From UBA8919 sp041658185 (lineage in GTDB: Bacteria; Elusimicrobiota; UBA8919): a stretch of 64,000 bases of DNA. Where the stretch lies: positions 62,001-126,000 of the forward strand of contig JBBAAR010000007.1 in NCBI GenBank assembly GCA_041658185.1. The letters are read 5' to 3'. The position numbers were made by a program, and so were the translations under genes. Below, piece after piece: positions 5,770 to 14,158 of the stretch. How positions within the stretch are numbered: position 1 is the stretch's first letter; every line of letters begins with the position of its first letter. The notes beneath the pieces are model-generated. The model was not told where the DNA came from. It did not search any database and saw only the letters and a list, made by a program, of their open reading frames with translations.

Positions 5770-8427
5770 ATGGTTAGATTACTCAACCAGTTACTGAATT
5801 CAGCGATTAAGCGAATAAGCGTATTTGCTATTTGCTATTTGCTATTTACTATTCGCTGCCTCTATGCTGCAAATTCCGACTCAATACAAATGACCTGCCG
5901 GCCGAATTTCGGTCCTCCGACATCGGTAACGAATCTGGTTGCGGAAATCGGCAGCGGCACGGGAGAAATCAACATAAACTGGACAGCCGCTGCGGAAGAC
6001 CCGGCGCCGTGGCTTGGGACATTAATTATAGATTATCCTTATCGTGTAAGATATTCAACAAATTCGCTTTCTGCTTTTGCAGGTGCTTTAGAAGGCGATA
6101 CGACCGCCTGGTGGAATCAGGCGAATACAGACCTTCCTTATCTGAATCAACTTCCAAATAAAGCGCCCGGCATACCGGAATCTGCCGTATTGACATTTGA
6201 TTCCTGGTATTACGGTAAAGTGATATATATTGCTATGCGGGCGGAGGATTCCGGGCATATACTCTCAACTTCTTTCAATATTTCATCTTCAACGCCGAAG
6301 TCGGATTTGGAGGCGCCGGCTGCTATTTCCGACTTGACCGCTCTTGCGGGTAATTACGAAGGTGAGATAAATCTGCAATGGACTTCGCCGGGAGATGACG
6401 GAACGGTCGGTAATTTGGTTGGAACAGGTCAATTTGTTATAAAATATGCACAGGAAATCATCACAAAAGATAATTTTAACTTAATAGGCACAACAATCAC
6501 TATCGGCGTAACTGCAACACCGGGTTCACAGCAAACACTTGCATTACAACTATCAGAAGGCGTTACTTACTGGTTCGCAATTAAGGCAAAAGACGATAAT
6601 GGACTTTTATCTGTCTGGAATTCAACTGCTGATGTTTTTAATGTAAATACGCGGGCGTTCTGTCAGTCGGCAATTGACGGTGCTTCCCCCGCACCCGTTA
6701 TGCTTTCAGTCGGAAATGTTGGATTTACATCGGTTGAAATTAAATGGAACGCACCGACGGAAAATGCAGGAAGGAGCAATAGTCCGCAGGATGACCTCGC
6801 ACCCGGCTATTACAATATCAGGTTCTCGTCTAACGGTATGATACCGGATGATGTAGCGTGGAACTCAATCCCGTCTTACAACCGCAGATATATTTCAACC
6901 TCAACGGTTGTCGGTATGGCACAATCTTACACCGTTACAGGTCTTGCCGATAAAACAACATGGTGGTTCTGCCTGCGTTCAATAGACGATGCCGGGTTAC
7001 AATCAACATATTCAAATTCGCCGTTTGCCTTAACAAGCGACCAGACGCCGCCGTCACCTGTATCCAATTTTGCAGCAGTTCCTTTATATTCACCAAACGG
7101 CAGAGAAATTCAACTTACATGGACGAACCCGACGGATATTGACTTTAATGGCGTAATGATTGTTTATTCAACCGGAACTCCTTCGGCATTTAATCCTACG
7201 GCAGCCGCAAATTACAGCGTAGGCGATTTCGGCGGATACATTATATATAAAGGAACAGCGACAAGTTATCTGCATTCCGACCTTACTCCTTTCGCAGAGT
7301 ATTTCTACACCGCTTACGCATATGATTTAAGACCTAATTATTCCGTTTCAGCAACAACTTCGGCATTTGCCCCGCCGGCAATAGACAGAGTACCTCCGCG
7401 AGAGCCGAGAGGACTGAAAATTGCTTTGTCATCCGACAAAAATTACTTTACGATTTCATGGCAGACGGTTACTAAATCAACCGACGGGACTACCGCAACC
7501 GACCTGTCTAATTACACCTTGAACCGTTCAACGGCAATCGGCGGAGCAGCAACGACATGGACACTTCCTATAACGGCTACCTCAACCACAACCTACACCG
7601 GCGGGTTGACCTATTACTACTGGTTAAAGACACACGATTTGTCGCTTAATGAATCCAATCCGTCGGCAATGGTTGATTCGTCAATTGATATGAACATCAC
7701 ATTCTGGGAATCGGCTGACCCGAAAACGGCAATTTCAATTCCGCAGATGATTTCAAAAATGCTTTACAAAGAAACCAACTCATTCGGCGACAACATATAT
7801 TTTGACATAGTCCGTCTTACCTCTGAAGAAACCGGTAAAACCATCAAGTCGTTTGCTTTCCTGCCGAAGAAAATAGAGACGGAAGAGGTAGTCACGGGAC
7901 TGCTGTTCTCAAGGGCGATGGCGGATGTCAAAATCTCTTACAATGTTTCCGGCGGATATGTCGGTGCACCGCATCTGGCTCCTATACCGGCAAATCAGGC
8001 GGGCGATAATCTTTCACTGTTCTGGTTCAACGGAGTTGAGTGGGTAAAGGTCGGAGGCAATGTTGATACGACACAGCAGACCGTCTCATTAAAGACGAAG
8101 AAAGGCGGGAAATACCAGTTGCGGCAGTCAATGAAAGCGGTAAGATTCGCACTGGCAAAAGTTTATCCGAGAATATTTACTCCTAACGGCGACGGCTGGA
8201 ACGATGCAGCAAACTTTATGTATGAAGGAAACGATGCGGGAATAACCGGCAAAATCTTTGACATAAACGGCGCGTTTGTTTCTGATATGGCGAGAGGCGA
8301 CACTGAGACATCGCTGAAATGGGACGGAAAAAACTCCGACGGAAAAGTTGTATCGTCCGGAATTTACATTTATCAGATTGAAGCCGACAAAAAAGTGTTT
8401 AACGGAACCGTGGTGGTGGCGAAATGA
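5770..8427 (+). CDS. Large exported multi-FN3 protein with C-terminal sorting-type (CTD/FlgD-like) domain
   Basis: 885 residues. The signal peptide ends near CLYAA (residue 34) and its h-region is encoded by five TATTTGC-type heptamers. About five FN3-like domains follow (for example TNLVAEIGSGTGEININW, then SDLTALAGNYEGEINLQW, then VSNFAAVPLYSPNGREIQLTW). A spacer precedes a C-terminal ~90-residue domain: FTPNGDGWNDAANF, KIFDINGAFV, LKWDGKNSDGKVVSSGIYIY, ending GTVVVAK. That end matches gliding-associated/type A CTD domains that direct type IX-like secretion, and FlgD-type Ig domains. The same end recurs in the 139-residue protein at 11779-12198. It overlaps the next gene (ATGATGA). Likely an adhesin or surface-displayed substrate. 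Confidence 0.75.
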   Translation: MVRLLNQLLNSAIKRISVFAICYLLFTIRCLYAANSDSIQMTCRPNFGPPTSVTNLVAEIGSGTGEININWTAAAEDPAPWLGTLIIDYPYRVRYSTNSLSAFAGALEGDTTAWWNQANTDLPYLNQLPNKAPGIPESAVLTFDSWYYGKVIYIAMRAEDSGHILSTSFNISSSTPKSDLEAPAAISDLTALAGNYEGEINLQWTSPGDDGTVGNLVGTGQFVIKYAQEIITKDNFNLIGTTITIGVTATPGSQQTLALQLSEGVTYWFAIKAKDDNGLLSVWNSTADVFNVNTRAFCQSAIDGASPAPVMLSVGNVGFTSVEIKWNAPTENAGRSNSPQDDLAPGYYNIRFSSNGMIPDDVAWNSIPSYNRRYISTSTVVGMAQSYTVTGLADKTTWWFCLRSIDDAGLQSTYSNSPFALTSDQTPPSPVSNFAAVPLYSPNGREIQLTWTNPTDIDFNGVMIVYSTGTPSAFNPTAAANYSVGDFGGYIIYKGTATSYLHSDLTPFAEYFYTAYAYDLRPNYSVSATTSAFAPPAIDRVPPREPRGLKIALSSDKNYFTISWQTVTKSTDGTTATDLSNYTLNRSTAIGGAATTWTLPITATSTTTYTGGLTYYYWLKTHDLSLNESNPSAMVDSSIDMNITFWESADPKTAISIPQMISKMLYKETNSFGDNIYFDIVRLTSEETGKTIKSFAFLPKKIETEEVVTGLLFSRAMADVKISYNVSGGYVGAPHLAPIPANQAGDNLSLFWFNGVEWVKVGGNVDTTQQTVSLKTKKGGKYQLRQSMKAVRFALAKVYPRIFTPNGDGWNDAANFMYEGNDAGITGKIFDINGAFVSDMARGDTETSLKWDGKNSDGKVVSSGIYIYQIEADKKVFNGTVVVAK
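5802..5856 (+). repeat. Heptamer inverted array encoding the signal peptide
   Basis: Left arm 5802-5821 (AGCGATTAAGCGAATAAGCG). Right arm: TATTTGC three times, TATTTAC, TATTCGC (5822-5856). TATTCGC is the exact complement of GCGAATA in the left arm. The left arm codes for AIKRIS and the right arm for VFAICYLLFTIRC. Confidence 0.85.
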
Positions 8428-10187
8428 TGAAATTTCTTAAACTATTTTCAATAAAAATTTATTATGCGGCTTTCGGGCTGGCACGGAGGTTCTCAGTTTC
8501 TTCGGGGGAAGAAATGACAACGCCTGCCAGTCCGGTAATTTTGCGGGCGGGCACGGATGTTCTCCAAAAAAATCTTCGGGGGAAGATATTTTGGCTGACT
8601 CCGGCCCGTCCGCAAATTAACCAGATACTGATTAGAAAACAGAGGACAGAGAACAGAGGACAGAGAACTGCCGTGTATCTCTTACTATGCTCTATGCTCT
8701 ATGCTCTATGCTCTGTTTACTGCCTTTTCGGCGCTTTTGACGAACTAAATATCGGCGCAAGACCTCAGGGTTTAGGCGGTGCTTTCACGGCAATTGCCGA
8801 CGATGCAAACGCGCTGTTCTATAACCCCGCGGGAATATCCAATTTGAAAAAAGCCGAGTTCACGTCAAATTACGGACGGTTATTTATGGGGTTGGACGAT
8901 AACTCATCCATCGGCTCATCTTTCATCGGATATGCTCAGCCGACCAAAAAATACGGAACGCCGGGGATTTCATGGTACAATTTGTCGCTGGGGAGTTTAT
9001 ACGACGAGACGGCTATCGCTCTTTCTTATTCTTATCCGTTCAGCAAATATATGTCGGCGGGGGTCTCGGTGAAAAATCTTTCAAGGTCGTTCGGAAGCGA
9101 CGATTACACCAGAACTGCAATTAACACAACCGGCGACGAAATAAGAATTGAGGGCGACCCGGTTTTTGACAAAGGCAAAAAATCGTCGGCATTAACGGGT
9201 GATGTCGGGTTATTTTACTCATATTCAAAAAATATCTCACTCGGTATTTCAGCAAAAAATATCACAAAACCGGATATCGGACTTATGAACATTGATAAAC
9301 TTTCAGCTGTCTATCGCGGCGGTGTTTCTTATAAAGGCGACGATTATCTGTTTTCTTTTGAGACGGTGAGCAAGGACTCCGACATCAACATCTTAACCGG
9401 AGCGGAAAAATGGTTTTCTCAAAAAAATATCGCCGTAAGAGGAGGGCTGTCGCTTGGAAGCCGCAGATGGAGAACAATCTCGGTCGGCTCGTCGCTGCGG
9501 TTTGACAACTTCTCGTTTGATTATGCGTTCTTGTGGCCGTTATCGGGAATAAAAGATACGCTTGGAACTCACAAAATCGCACTCAATATAAAATTCGGAA
9601 AGCAAAAAATCACAAAAGAAGAAGCGGATTTATTGAAGGAAAGAGAAGCGAAACTTAAAGCACAGGACGAAGCGAAAAAATCACTTTTGGAGGCCGAAAA
9701 ATTCCAGAAAGAGGCGGAAAGAATAAAACTTGAATCGGCTGAGAAACTTAAAGAGGCGCAAAAAGCCCAGGAGGAAGCAAAAAAACTTCAAAGAATATCT
9801 GTCGGGAAAGATAAGGATATGGAAGAAATAAAGAAAAAAGATGAACTTGAAAAATCGTTCAAGGACTCAATGCTCTATTACCAAAAACGGGTATCTATGG
9901 ATGCGGAATTTCCGGAACGGCTGTTATTACTTGACAAAATCATAAAAAAATACGAAAATAGCGGTATAGATATTTCCGATGCCCGGAAAGAAAGAACTGA
10001 GGTGCTGAAAATTCAGCATTCGGCAGAAACCGATTATACTTCTTCAATTTCATATTACAGACGATTGAAGGCGAGGGGCGCAACTACGGACGAAATGCGG
10101 TCGCTGCTGATTAAAATCATAGCTAAATATAAAAGCAAAGGAGTAAATGTTTCGGAAGCGGAACAGGAATTAGAGACAGTAAAGTAG
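8424..10187 (+). CDS. PorV/PorQ-like outer-membrane beta-barrel with C-terminal coiled coil
   Basis: 587 residues if translation starts at ATG 8424, which overlaps the previous stop. The mature protein begins FDELNIGARPQGLGGAFTAI, then ADDANALFYNPAG, the hallmark of PorV/UPF0164 barrels; beta-strands continue to about residue 395 (TLGTHKIALNIKFG). Residues ~400-470 are a highly charged coiled coil (KEREAKLKAQDEAKKS). The first ~105 residues are unusual: two GC-rich hairpin repeats are translated (ARRFSVSSGEE, AGTDVLQKNLRGKIF), then a heptamer array encodes RKQRTENRGQRT and a hydrophobic LYALCSVYCLF stretch. An internal start nearer the hydrophobic stretch is possible. It likely cooperates with CTD-bearing secreted proteins at the outer membrane. 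Confidence 0.72.
   Translation: MMKFLKLFSIKIYYAAFGLARRFSVSSGEEMTTPASPVILRAGTDVLQKNLRGKIFWLTPARPQINQILIRKQRTENRGQRTAVYLLLCSMLYALCSVYCLFGAFDELNIGARPQGLGGAFTAIADDANALFYNPAGISNLKKAEFTSNYGRLFMGLDDNSSIGSSFIGYAQPTKKYGTPGISWYNLSLGSLYDETAIALSYSYPFSKYMSAGVSVKNLSRSFGSDDYTRTAINTTGDEIRIEGDPVFDKGKKSSALTGDVGLFYSYSKNISLGISAKNITKPDIGLMNIDKLSAVYRGGVSYKGDDYLFSFETVSKDSDINILTGAEKWFSQKNIAVRGGLSLGSRRWRTISVGSSLRFDNFSFDYAFLWPLSGIKDTLGTHKIALNIKFGKQKITKEEADLLKEREAKLKAQDEAKKSLLEAEKFQKEAERIKLESAEKLKEAQKAQEEAKKLQRISVGKDKDMEEIKKKDELEKSFKDSMLYYQKRVSMDAEFPERLLLLDKIIKKYENSGIDISDARKERTEVLKIQHSAETDYTSSISYYRRLKARGATTDEMRSLLIKIIAKYKSKGVNVSEAEQELETVK
8474..8535 (+). repeat. GC-rich structured repeat, copy E (inside coding frame)
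   Basis: CGGGCTGGCACGGAGGTTCT, inner hairpin TTTCTTCGGGGGAAGAAA, closing arm GCCTGCCAGTCCGG. Translated as part of the N-terminal extension of the PorV-like protein if ATG 8424 is used. Confidence 0.65.
8543..8614 (+). repeat. GC-rich structured repeat, copy F (inside coding frame)
   Basis: Opens GCGGGCGGGCACGGATGTTC, inner hairpin TCTTCGGGGGAAGA, closing arm TCCGGCCCGTCCGCA complementary to the opening arm. Only 7 bp after copy E. Confidence 0.7.
8642..8713 (+). repeat. Heptamer array (GAGRACA x4 / TATGCTC x4) encoding the signal peptide
   Basis: Left arm: GAGGACA, GAGAACA, GAGGACA, GAGAACT (8642-8669). Right arm: four perfect TATGCTC copies (8686-8713). The left arm codes for a basic stretch (RTENRGQRT), the right for CSMLYALCS. 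The arms are only partly complementary. Confidence 0.85.
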
Positions 10188-10242
10188 AGAATAGAGCGGA
10201 GAGCGTAGTTTTCTATGCTCTGTCCTCTATGCACTATGCTCT
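10186..10242 (+). repeat. Heptamer inverted array in the spacer before the kinase gene
   Basis: Left arm of AGAGAAT / AGAGCGG / AGAGCGT words (10186-10207) overlaps the stop of the PorV gene. Right arm of CTATGCT / CTGTCCT / CTATGCA words (10212-10242). The arms are mostly complementary and could form a hairpin within the transcript. Confidence 0.7.
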
Positions 10243-10251
10243 GGTGTTACT

Positions 10252-11766
10252 ATGACCATAAAAAAAAGATTGATTATTTCGTTCACCTTGATGATCGCTA
10301 TAATTATTTTCATAGCGGGAGTGTTGTTTTTTCAGGGCAGGGTGCAGAGATATTATCTTAGGCAGTCAGTTGAAAATTATTCTTTGATGGCGGCGACGCG
10401 GGAAATACAGTACTATCTTGAAAAATCAGCCAATGCGTTTGATTTCTATCTTATACTCTCCGATGCTTCGGAGAAAAGCAGATTTTTAGATTACGCTAAA
10501 GGGTTGAAACAAAAAACGGATGACTATCTTAAACAACTTAAAAATTTCAAATCCGGCAGGGAAGAATACGAAAGTTTCATTGAAACGGTGAATTTGTGCG
10601 ATACAGTTATATCAAAATGGAAAAACATAATAACCCTTTACGATAAGGGCTATAAGGAAAAAGCAATAGCGCAGGTTGACGAAAACATTATGCCGTATTT
10701 AAATAAACTTAAAAATAAAATTAACGAAATTCATATTTCAAAAAGCGAGGCATTTAATTTAGCGGAAAAACAATCTATTTCGCTTGAAAGGGCAAATTTT
10801 CTTATTTCCGTCGGACTTTCCGTGATTGCGATCGTGCTCGCGACGGTTCTTTCCCTGATTCTATTCCGTTCAATAACTCGTCCTCTCTCAAAACTTAAAG
10901 AAGGAGCGGAAAAAATAGGCGCGGGCAATTTTAATTACGAAATAAATCTTTCGGGATATAATGAACTGACGGCACTGGCACAATCGTTCAACAAAATGGC
11001 AAAAAATCTGCAAAAATCGGAATCCCAGATAATACAGATGGACAGGATGGCTTCTTTGGGGCAACTTGCCGGCGGCATCGCACACGAACTCAACAACCCT
11101 TTGACCGGCGTTTTGGGGCAATCGCAGATAGCACTTGAAAAACTCTCTGCGACCGACCCGTTGAGGGAAACGCTCGGAAAAATCACGAAAGCGGCGGAAA
11201 GATGCAGAAAAATCACGAAAGGACTTCTGGATTTTTCGCGACAGAAGGACTACCATTTTGAATTGACGGATATTACGAAAATTATTGACGCATCTCTGGA
11301 TATATGTTCGTCGGATATAATCGCTTCAAAAATAACGGTAATAAAAAATTACGGCAAAAATGTCCCGAAAATAAATGTCTCATCTGCCCACATACAACAG
11401 GTATTTTTGAATATCATAACAAATGCAATTCACACAATGAAAAACGGCGGGATGCTGACGATAACGACCCGAGATGTCATTGCGAATGAAATGAAGCAAT
11501 CCCAAAACAAGATTGCCACGCCTTCGGCTCGCAATGACAATATACAGTTTATCGAAATTTCTTTCAAAGATACAGGCGATGGAATATCAAAGGAAAACCT
11601 TGAAAAAATATTTACGCCTTTCTTTACGACGAAAGACCCGGGAAAAGGTACGGGGTTGGGATTGGCAATTTCTTACGGTATAGTTCAAAGACATAACGGT
11701 AAAATCATGGTTTCATCAGGCGGCGAAAAAAAAGGTGCGACATTTACGATAAAGTTTCCGGTGTAA
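10252..11766 (+). CDS. Membrane sensor histidine kinase
   Basis: 504 residues. Transmembrane helix 1 (~8-27), an extracytoplasmic helical sensor region (~28-180), helix 2 (~181-205), HAMP (~206-255, FRSITRPL onward), and a HisKA dimerisation domain with the phospho-acceptor His278 in GGIAHELNNPL. The ATPase domain follows: N box QVFLNIITNAIHTM, G1 DTGDGIS, F box FTPFF, G2 GKGTGLGLAI. A 63-bp palindromic repeat is inserted in frame between the N and G1 boxes (residues ~409-429, VIANEMKQSQ...SARND) without disrupting the frame. It sits inside the PorV/CTD run, so it may control or sense that apparatus; no response regulator is adjacent. The nearest receiver-only protein is at 60036. Confidence 0.88.
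   Translation: MTIKKRLIISFTLMIAIIIFIAGVLFFQGRVQRYYLRQSVENYSLMAATREIQYYLEKSANAFDFYLILSDASEKSRFLDYAKGLKQKTDDYLKQLKNFKSGREEYESFIETVNLCDTVISKWKNIITLYDKGYKEKAIAQVDENIMPYLNKLKNKINEIHISKSEAFNLAEKQSISLERANFLISVGLSVIAIVLATVLSLILFRSITRPLSKLKEGAEKIGAGNFNYEINLSGYNELTALAQSFNKMAKNLQKSESQIIQMDRMASLGQLAGGIAHELNNPLTGVLGQSQIALEKLSATDPLRETLGKITKAAERCRKITKGLLDFSRQKDYHFELTDITKIIDASLDICSSDIIASKITVIKNYGKNVPKINVSSAHIQQVFLNIITNAIHTMKNGGMLTITTRDVIANEMKQSQNKIATPSARNDNIQFIEISFKDTGDGISKENLEKIFTPFFTTKDPGKGTGLGLAISYGIVQRHNGKIMVSSGGEKKGATFTIKFPV
11476..11538 (+). repeat. CATTGCGA...TCGCAATG palindromic repeat inserted in frame in a kinase
   Basis: GTCATTGCGAATGAAATGAA near the left end and CGGCTCGCAATGAC at the right end form the inverted ends of a widespread bacterial dispersed repeat. 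It contributes 21 codons exactly, in the ATPase domain. Related copies are at 42349-42418 and 42516-42598. Confidence 0.8.
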
Positions 11767-11778
11767 TCGGAGGAAAAA

Positions 11779-12198
11779 ATGAAAAAGACAGTGAACGGAA
11801 GTGGTGAAACAGTGAACAAAAGTGAACAAAAGAAGTTGCAATTTACTTTCTTTCACTTCTTTTTACTTTCTTTCACTTCTTTTTACTTTCTTTCACTCTC
11901 TGTCTGCCTTTATTCTGCCGGTTTTGAACTGGGAGCGGTCAGACCTAAAATTATTACTCCGAACAACGATAACAAAAATGATATGCTGATTGTTCCTTAC
12001 GACAATCCTAATGACTCAAACATAAGCGGGAGAATTTTGACGCTTAATGGTTATTACATTGCCGATATGTTTAACAACGATGACAGGATAACCTGGGATG
12101 GTAAGGACGGCAGCAGTGTCGTTCCATCCGGGATTTATATCTATCAGATAGAGGCGGAAGGACTGGTATTTAACGGAACAGTGGTGGTAGCAAAGTGA
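11779..12198 (+). CDS. Small exported protein consisting of a CTD/FlgD-like domain
   Basis: 139 residues with the ribosome site GGAGG 7 bases upstream of ATG. A signal peptide encoded by repeat words (h-region FTFFHFFLLSFTSFYFL) is followed by a single domain of ~90 residues: KIITPNNDNKNDM, RILTLNGYYI, ITWDGKDGSSVVPSGIYIYQ, ending VFNGTVVVAK. This is nearly the same as the last domain of the 885-residue FN3 protein (SSGIYIYQIEA, VFNGTVVVAK). A free-standing sorting-type domain could be an assembly or anchoring subunit, or a remnant of a larger substrate. Confidence 0.72.
   Translation: MKKTVNGSGETVNKSEQKKLQFTFFHFFLLSFTSFYFLSLSVCLYSAGFELGAVRPKIITPNNDNKNDMLIVPYDNPNDSNISGRILTLNGYYIADMFNNDDRITWDGKDGSSVVPSGIYIYQIEAEGLVFNGTVVVAK
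11790..11904 (+). repeat. Inverted word array encoding the signal peptide (AGTGAAC / TTTCACT words)
   Basis: The left side has AGTGAAC words at 11790, 11811 and 11821 with related GTGAAAC. The right side (11841-11897) is a ~20-nt unit of TTTACTTTCTTTCACTTCTT repeated almost three times. The right-hand words are complementary to the left-hand words. The left part encodes the lysine-rich n-region, the right part the hydrophobic core. Confidence 0.7.
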
Positions 12199-12352
12199 AG
12201 GTTAAAGGTATAAATTAAAGGTTAAAATATGGGATTAAAAAACAAAAATCATATTAATAAAGTTAAAGGGTTAAGGTTAAAGGTTAAAATATTTTGTTTA
12301 CCTTTAATTTATACCTTTAATTTATACCTTTTATTTATACCTTTAACCTTTC
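12199..12352 (+). repeat. Heptamer-type inverted array around the start and signal peptide of the LysM-barrel gene
   Basis: Left words AGGTTAAAGGTATAAATTAA (12199-12218) precede the start codon, and a second purine-rich arm lies at 12260-12290. The right arm 12297-12352 repeats CCTTTAATTTATAC with a 14-nt period. The right arm is the complement of the left words. The second left arm encodes KVKGLRLKVK, the right arm LPLIYTFNLYLLFIPLTFL. Confidence 0.8.
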
Positions 12353-14157
12353 TTCACCCTGCCTTTGACGAATTTTCACCGGGGGTCAGACCTGCGGCGA
12401 TGGGCGGCGCTTTTACCGCTATTTCCGACGATGCTAATGCCGTTTTTTATAATCCTGCCGGACTTTACAGGGTTGAAAAAAACGAGTTTCTTGCTTCCTA
12501 CGGACGGCTTTATTTCGGACTTGACGACGATTCAAACATAGGAACATCTTTAATTTCATATGTCAATCCGTTCGGAAAATACGGGACGGCAGGTTTGGGA
12601 ATTTATTCACTGTCATTATCGGGCTTATATTCCGAAAAAATGATTTCTTTTTCTTACGGCTTCCGTGTCGTGCCGAAACTTGGAATCGGCTTAACGATGA
12701 AATCGCTTTCTCATAAATACGGTTCAGATGAATACACAGAAAATGCAATAGATAATTCCGGAAATTCACTCGGCACGGTAGACCCCGTTTTTAAGGAAGG
12801 AACCAGCAAATCAAAACTTTCCTCTGATGTCGGAATCTTTTACCGCCCCGCATCAAAATACAATCTCGGATTTACAATGCAAAATATCAATTCGCCTGAC
12901 ATCGGATTAAAGGAAACGGATAAAGTTGAAAAAACATATAGAACCGGTTTTGTGTATGCTCCGAAGACGGCAAATATGTCAATTGAGATACTTTCAAAAT
13001 CCGGCGATACCAATATAACATCCGGATTTGAAAAATATTTTTCGGAGAAAACCTTTGCTTTGCGCGGCTCTTTAACTTTCGGCAGTCGTGATTTAAGACG
13101 GCTGACATTGGGACTTGGACTTAATCAGAAAAATTATAAACTGGACTATGTGTTTCTTTATCCCTTAGTCGGAATAAATGATACTTATGGAACGCACAAG
13201 GTATCCGTTTCAATTTTATTCGGACCTATTCCCACAGTTCCAAAATTTGAGCCGGAATTTCCGTCTGAACCTTCGGAGGAGACAACGGAAGGAAAATTAC
13301 CGTCCGATACCCGGACACCGCCTGTTAAGACGATAACCGAGGAAGACCGCAGGGCGGCGGAGCTCTTAATTAAAAATGTTCAGGATGCATACAGAAAAGG
13401 AATGTATTTGAAAGCAACAGAAAACATAAACAGGGCGCTTGAATTAAACAGCGAACATCAGGGCGCCCAATCGCTAAAAAAGAAAATTGAACCGGTTGCG
13501 TCAATCATTACCGAAAAAACGGAGACAACTCGCGTTGCAAGAATCACACGCAAAGGTGTAACTGCATATCTTGAAAACAATCCTGTTCTCGCCTTAAATG
13601 CCCTAAGATATGCTACGGAACTTGCGCCTGATGATATAAGTTTGCAGCAGGTTTTTGAACTGATGAATAAGGAATATCCGGAGGTCGCAAGCCAGGAAAA
13701 ATCAATTCAGGGTTTGACCCTTGTCAACAAAAAACTTCAGCAGGCGCTTGAGAATATTTACGACGGAAAATATGTTCAGGCGATTGCCGAATGCAATACC
13801 GTTCTGGAACTTGAAGAGGACAATATTCTCGCTCTTCTGCGGCTCGGCTCCGCTTACTGGGCAATAGGTGATTTTGAAAAGGCAAGGAGCATATGGCGTG
13901 ACGCACTAAAATACGAGCCGAATAACCCGCAGATAAGAGAATTTCTTAAAGAAGAAGTGACCGCTCCTAAAGTTGAAAAATTAGGCGAAAAAACGCTGGT
14001 CAGAAAATATACCGTGCAAAGAGGCGATACGCCGCAAAAAATTTCCGAAAAATTTTACGGCAACAAAACCGGGTGGGGAAAAATATATGACGCAAACAGG
14101 GAAAAACTTCCGAGCCGGTGGTCGCTTTCTGTCGGGCAGGAATTGATTATTCCGTAG
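12229..14157 (+). CDS. PorV-like outer-membrane barrel with TPR and C-terminal LysM domain
   Basis: 642 residues. The signal peptide (to ~residue 43) is encoded by a heptamer-type inverted array. The mature start FDEFSPGVRPAAMGGAFTAI, then SDDANAVFYNPAG, matches the barrel at 8424. After the barrel (ending THKVSVSILFGP, ~residue 330) comes a proline/acidic linker, TPR-like helices (ALELNSEHQGAQSL, AIAECNTVLELEEDNILALL, DALKYEPNNPQIREFL) and a LysM domain at ~595-642 (YTVQRGDTPQKISEKFYGN, then LSVGQELIIP). LysM should bind peptidoglycan, so this protein could tie the outer-membrane barrel to the cell wall and to the MotB proteins encoded downstream. Confidence 0.75.
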   Translation: MGLKNKNHINKVKGLRLKVKIFCLPLIYTFNLYLLFIPLTFLHPAFDEFSPGVRPAAMGGAFTAISDDANAVFYNPAGLYRVEKNEFLASYGRLYFGLDDDSNIGTSLISYVNPFGKYGTAGLGIYSLSLSGLYSEKMISFSYGFRVVPKLGIGLTMKSLSHKYGSDEYTENAIDNSGNSLGTVDPVFKEGTSKSKLSSDVGIFYRPASKYNLGFTMQNINSPDIGLKETDKVEKTYRTGFVYAPKTANMSIEILSKSGDTNITSGFEKYFSEKTFALRGSLTFGSRDLRRLTLGLGLNQKNYKLDYVFLYPLVGINDTYGTHKVSVSILFGPIPTVPKFEPEFPSEPSEETTEGKLPSDTRTPPVKTITEEDRRAAELLIKNVQDAYRKGMYLKATENINRALELNSEHQGAQSLKKKIEPVASIITEKTETTRVARITRKGVTAYLENNPVLALNALRYATELAPDDISLQQVFELMNKEYPEVASQEKSIQGLTLVNKKLQQALENIYDGKYVQAIAECNTVLELEEDNILALLRLGSAYWAIGDFEKARSIWRDALKYEPNNPQIREFLKEEVTAPKVEKLGEKTLVRKYTVQRGDTPQKISEKFYGNKTGWGKIYDANREKLPSRWSLSVGQELIIP

Positions 14158-14158
14158 T

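Noticed and set aside
8424..8640. Treating the PorV gene as a broken gene
   Set aside because: No stop codon or frameshift is present; the frame stays open through the repeats, so it is reported as intact with uncertain start.
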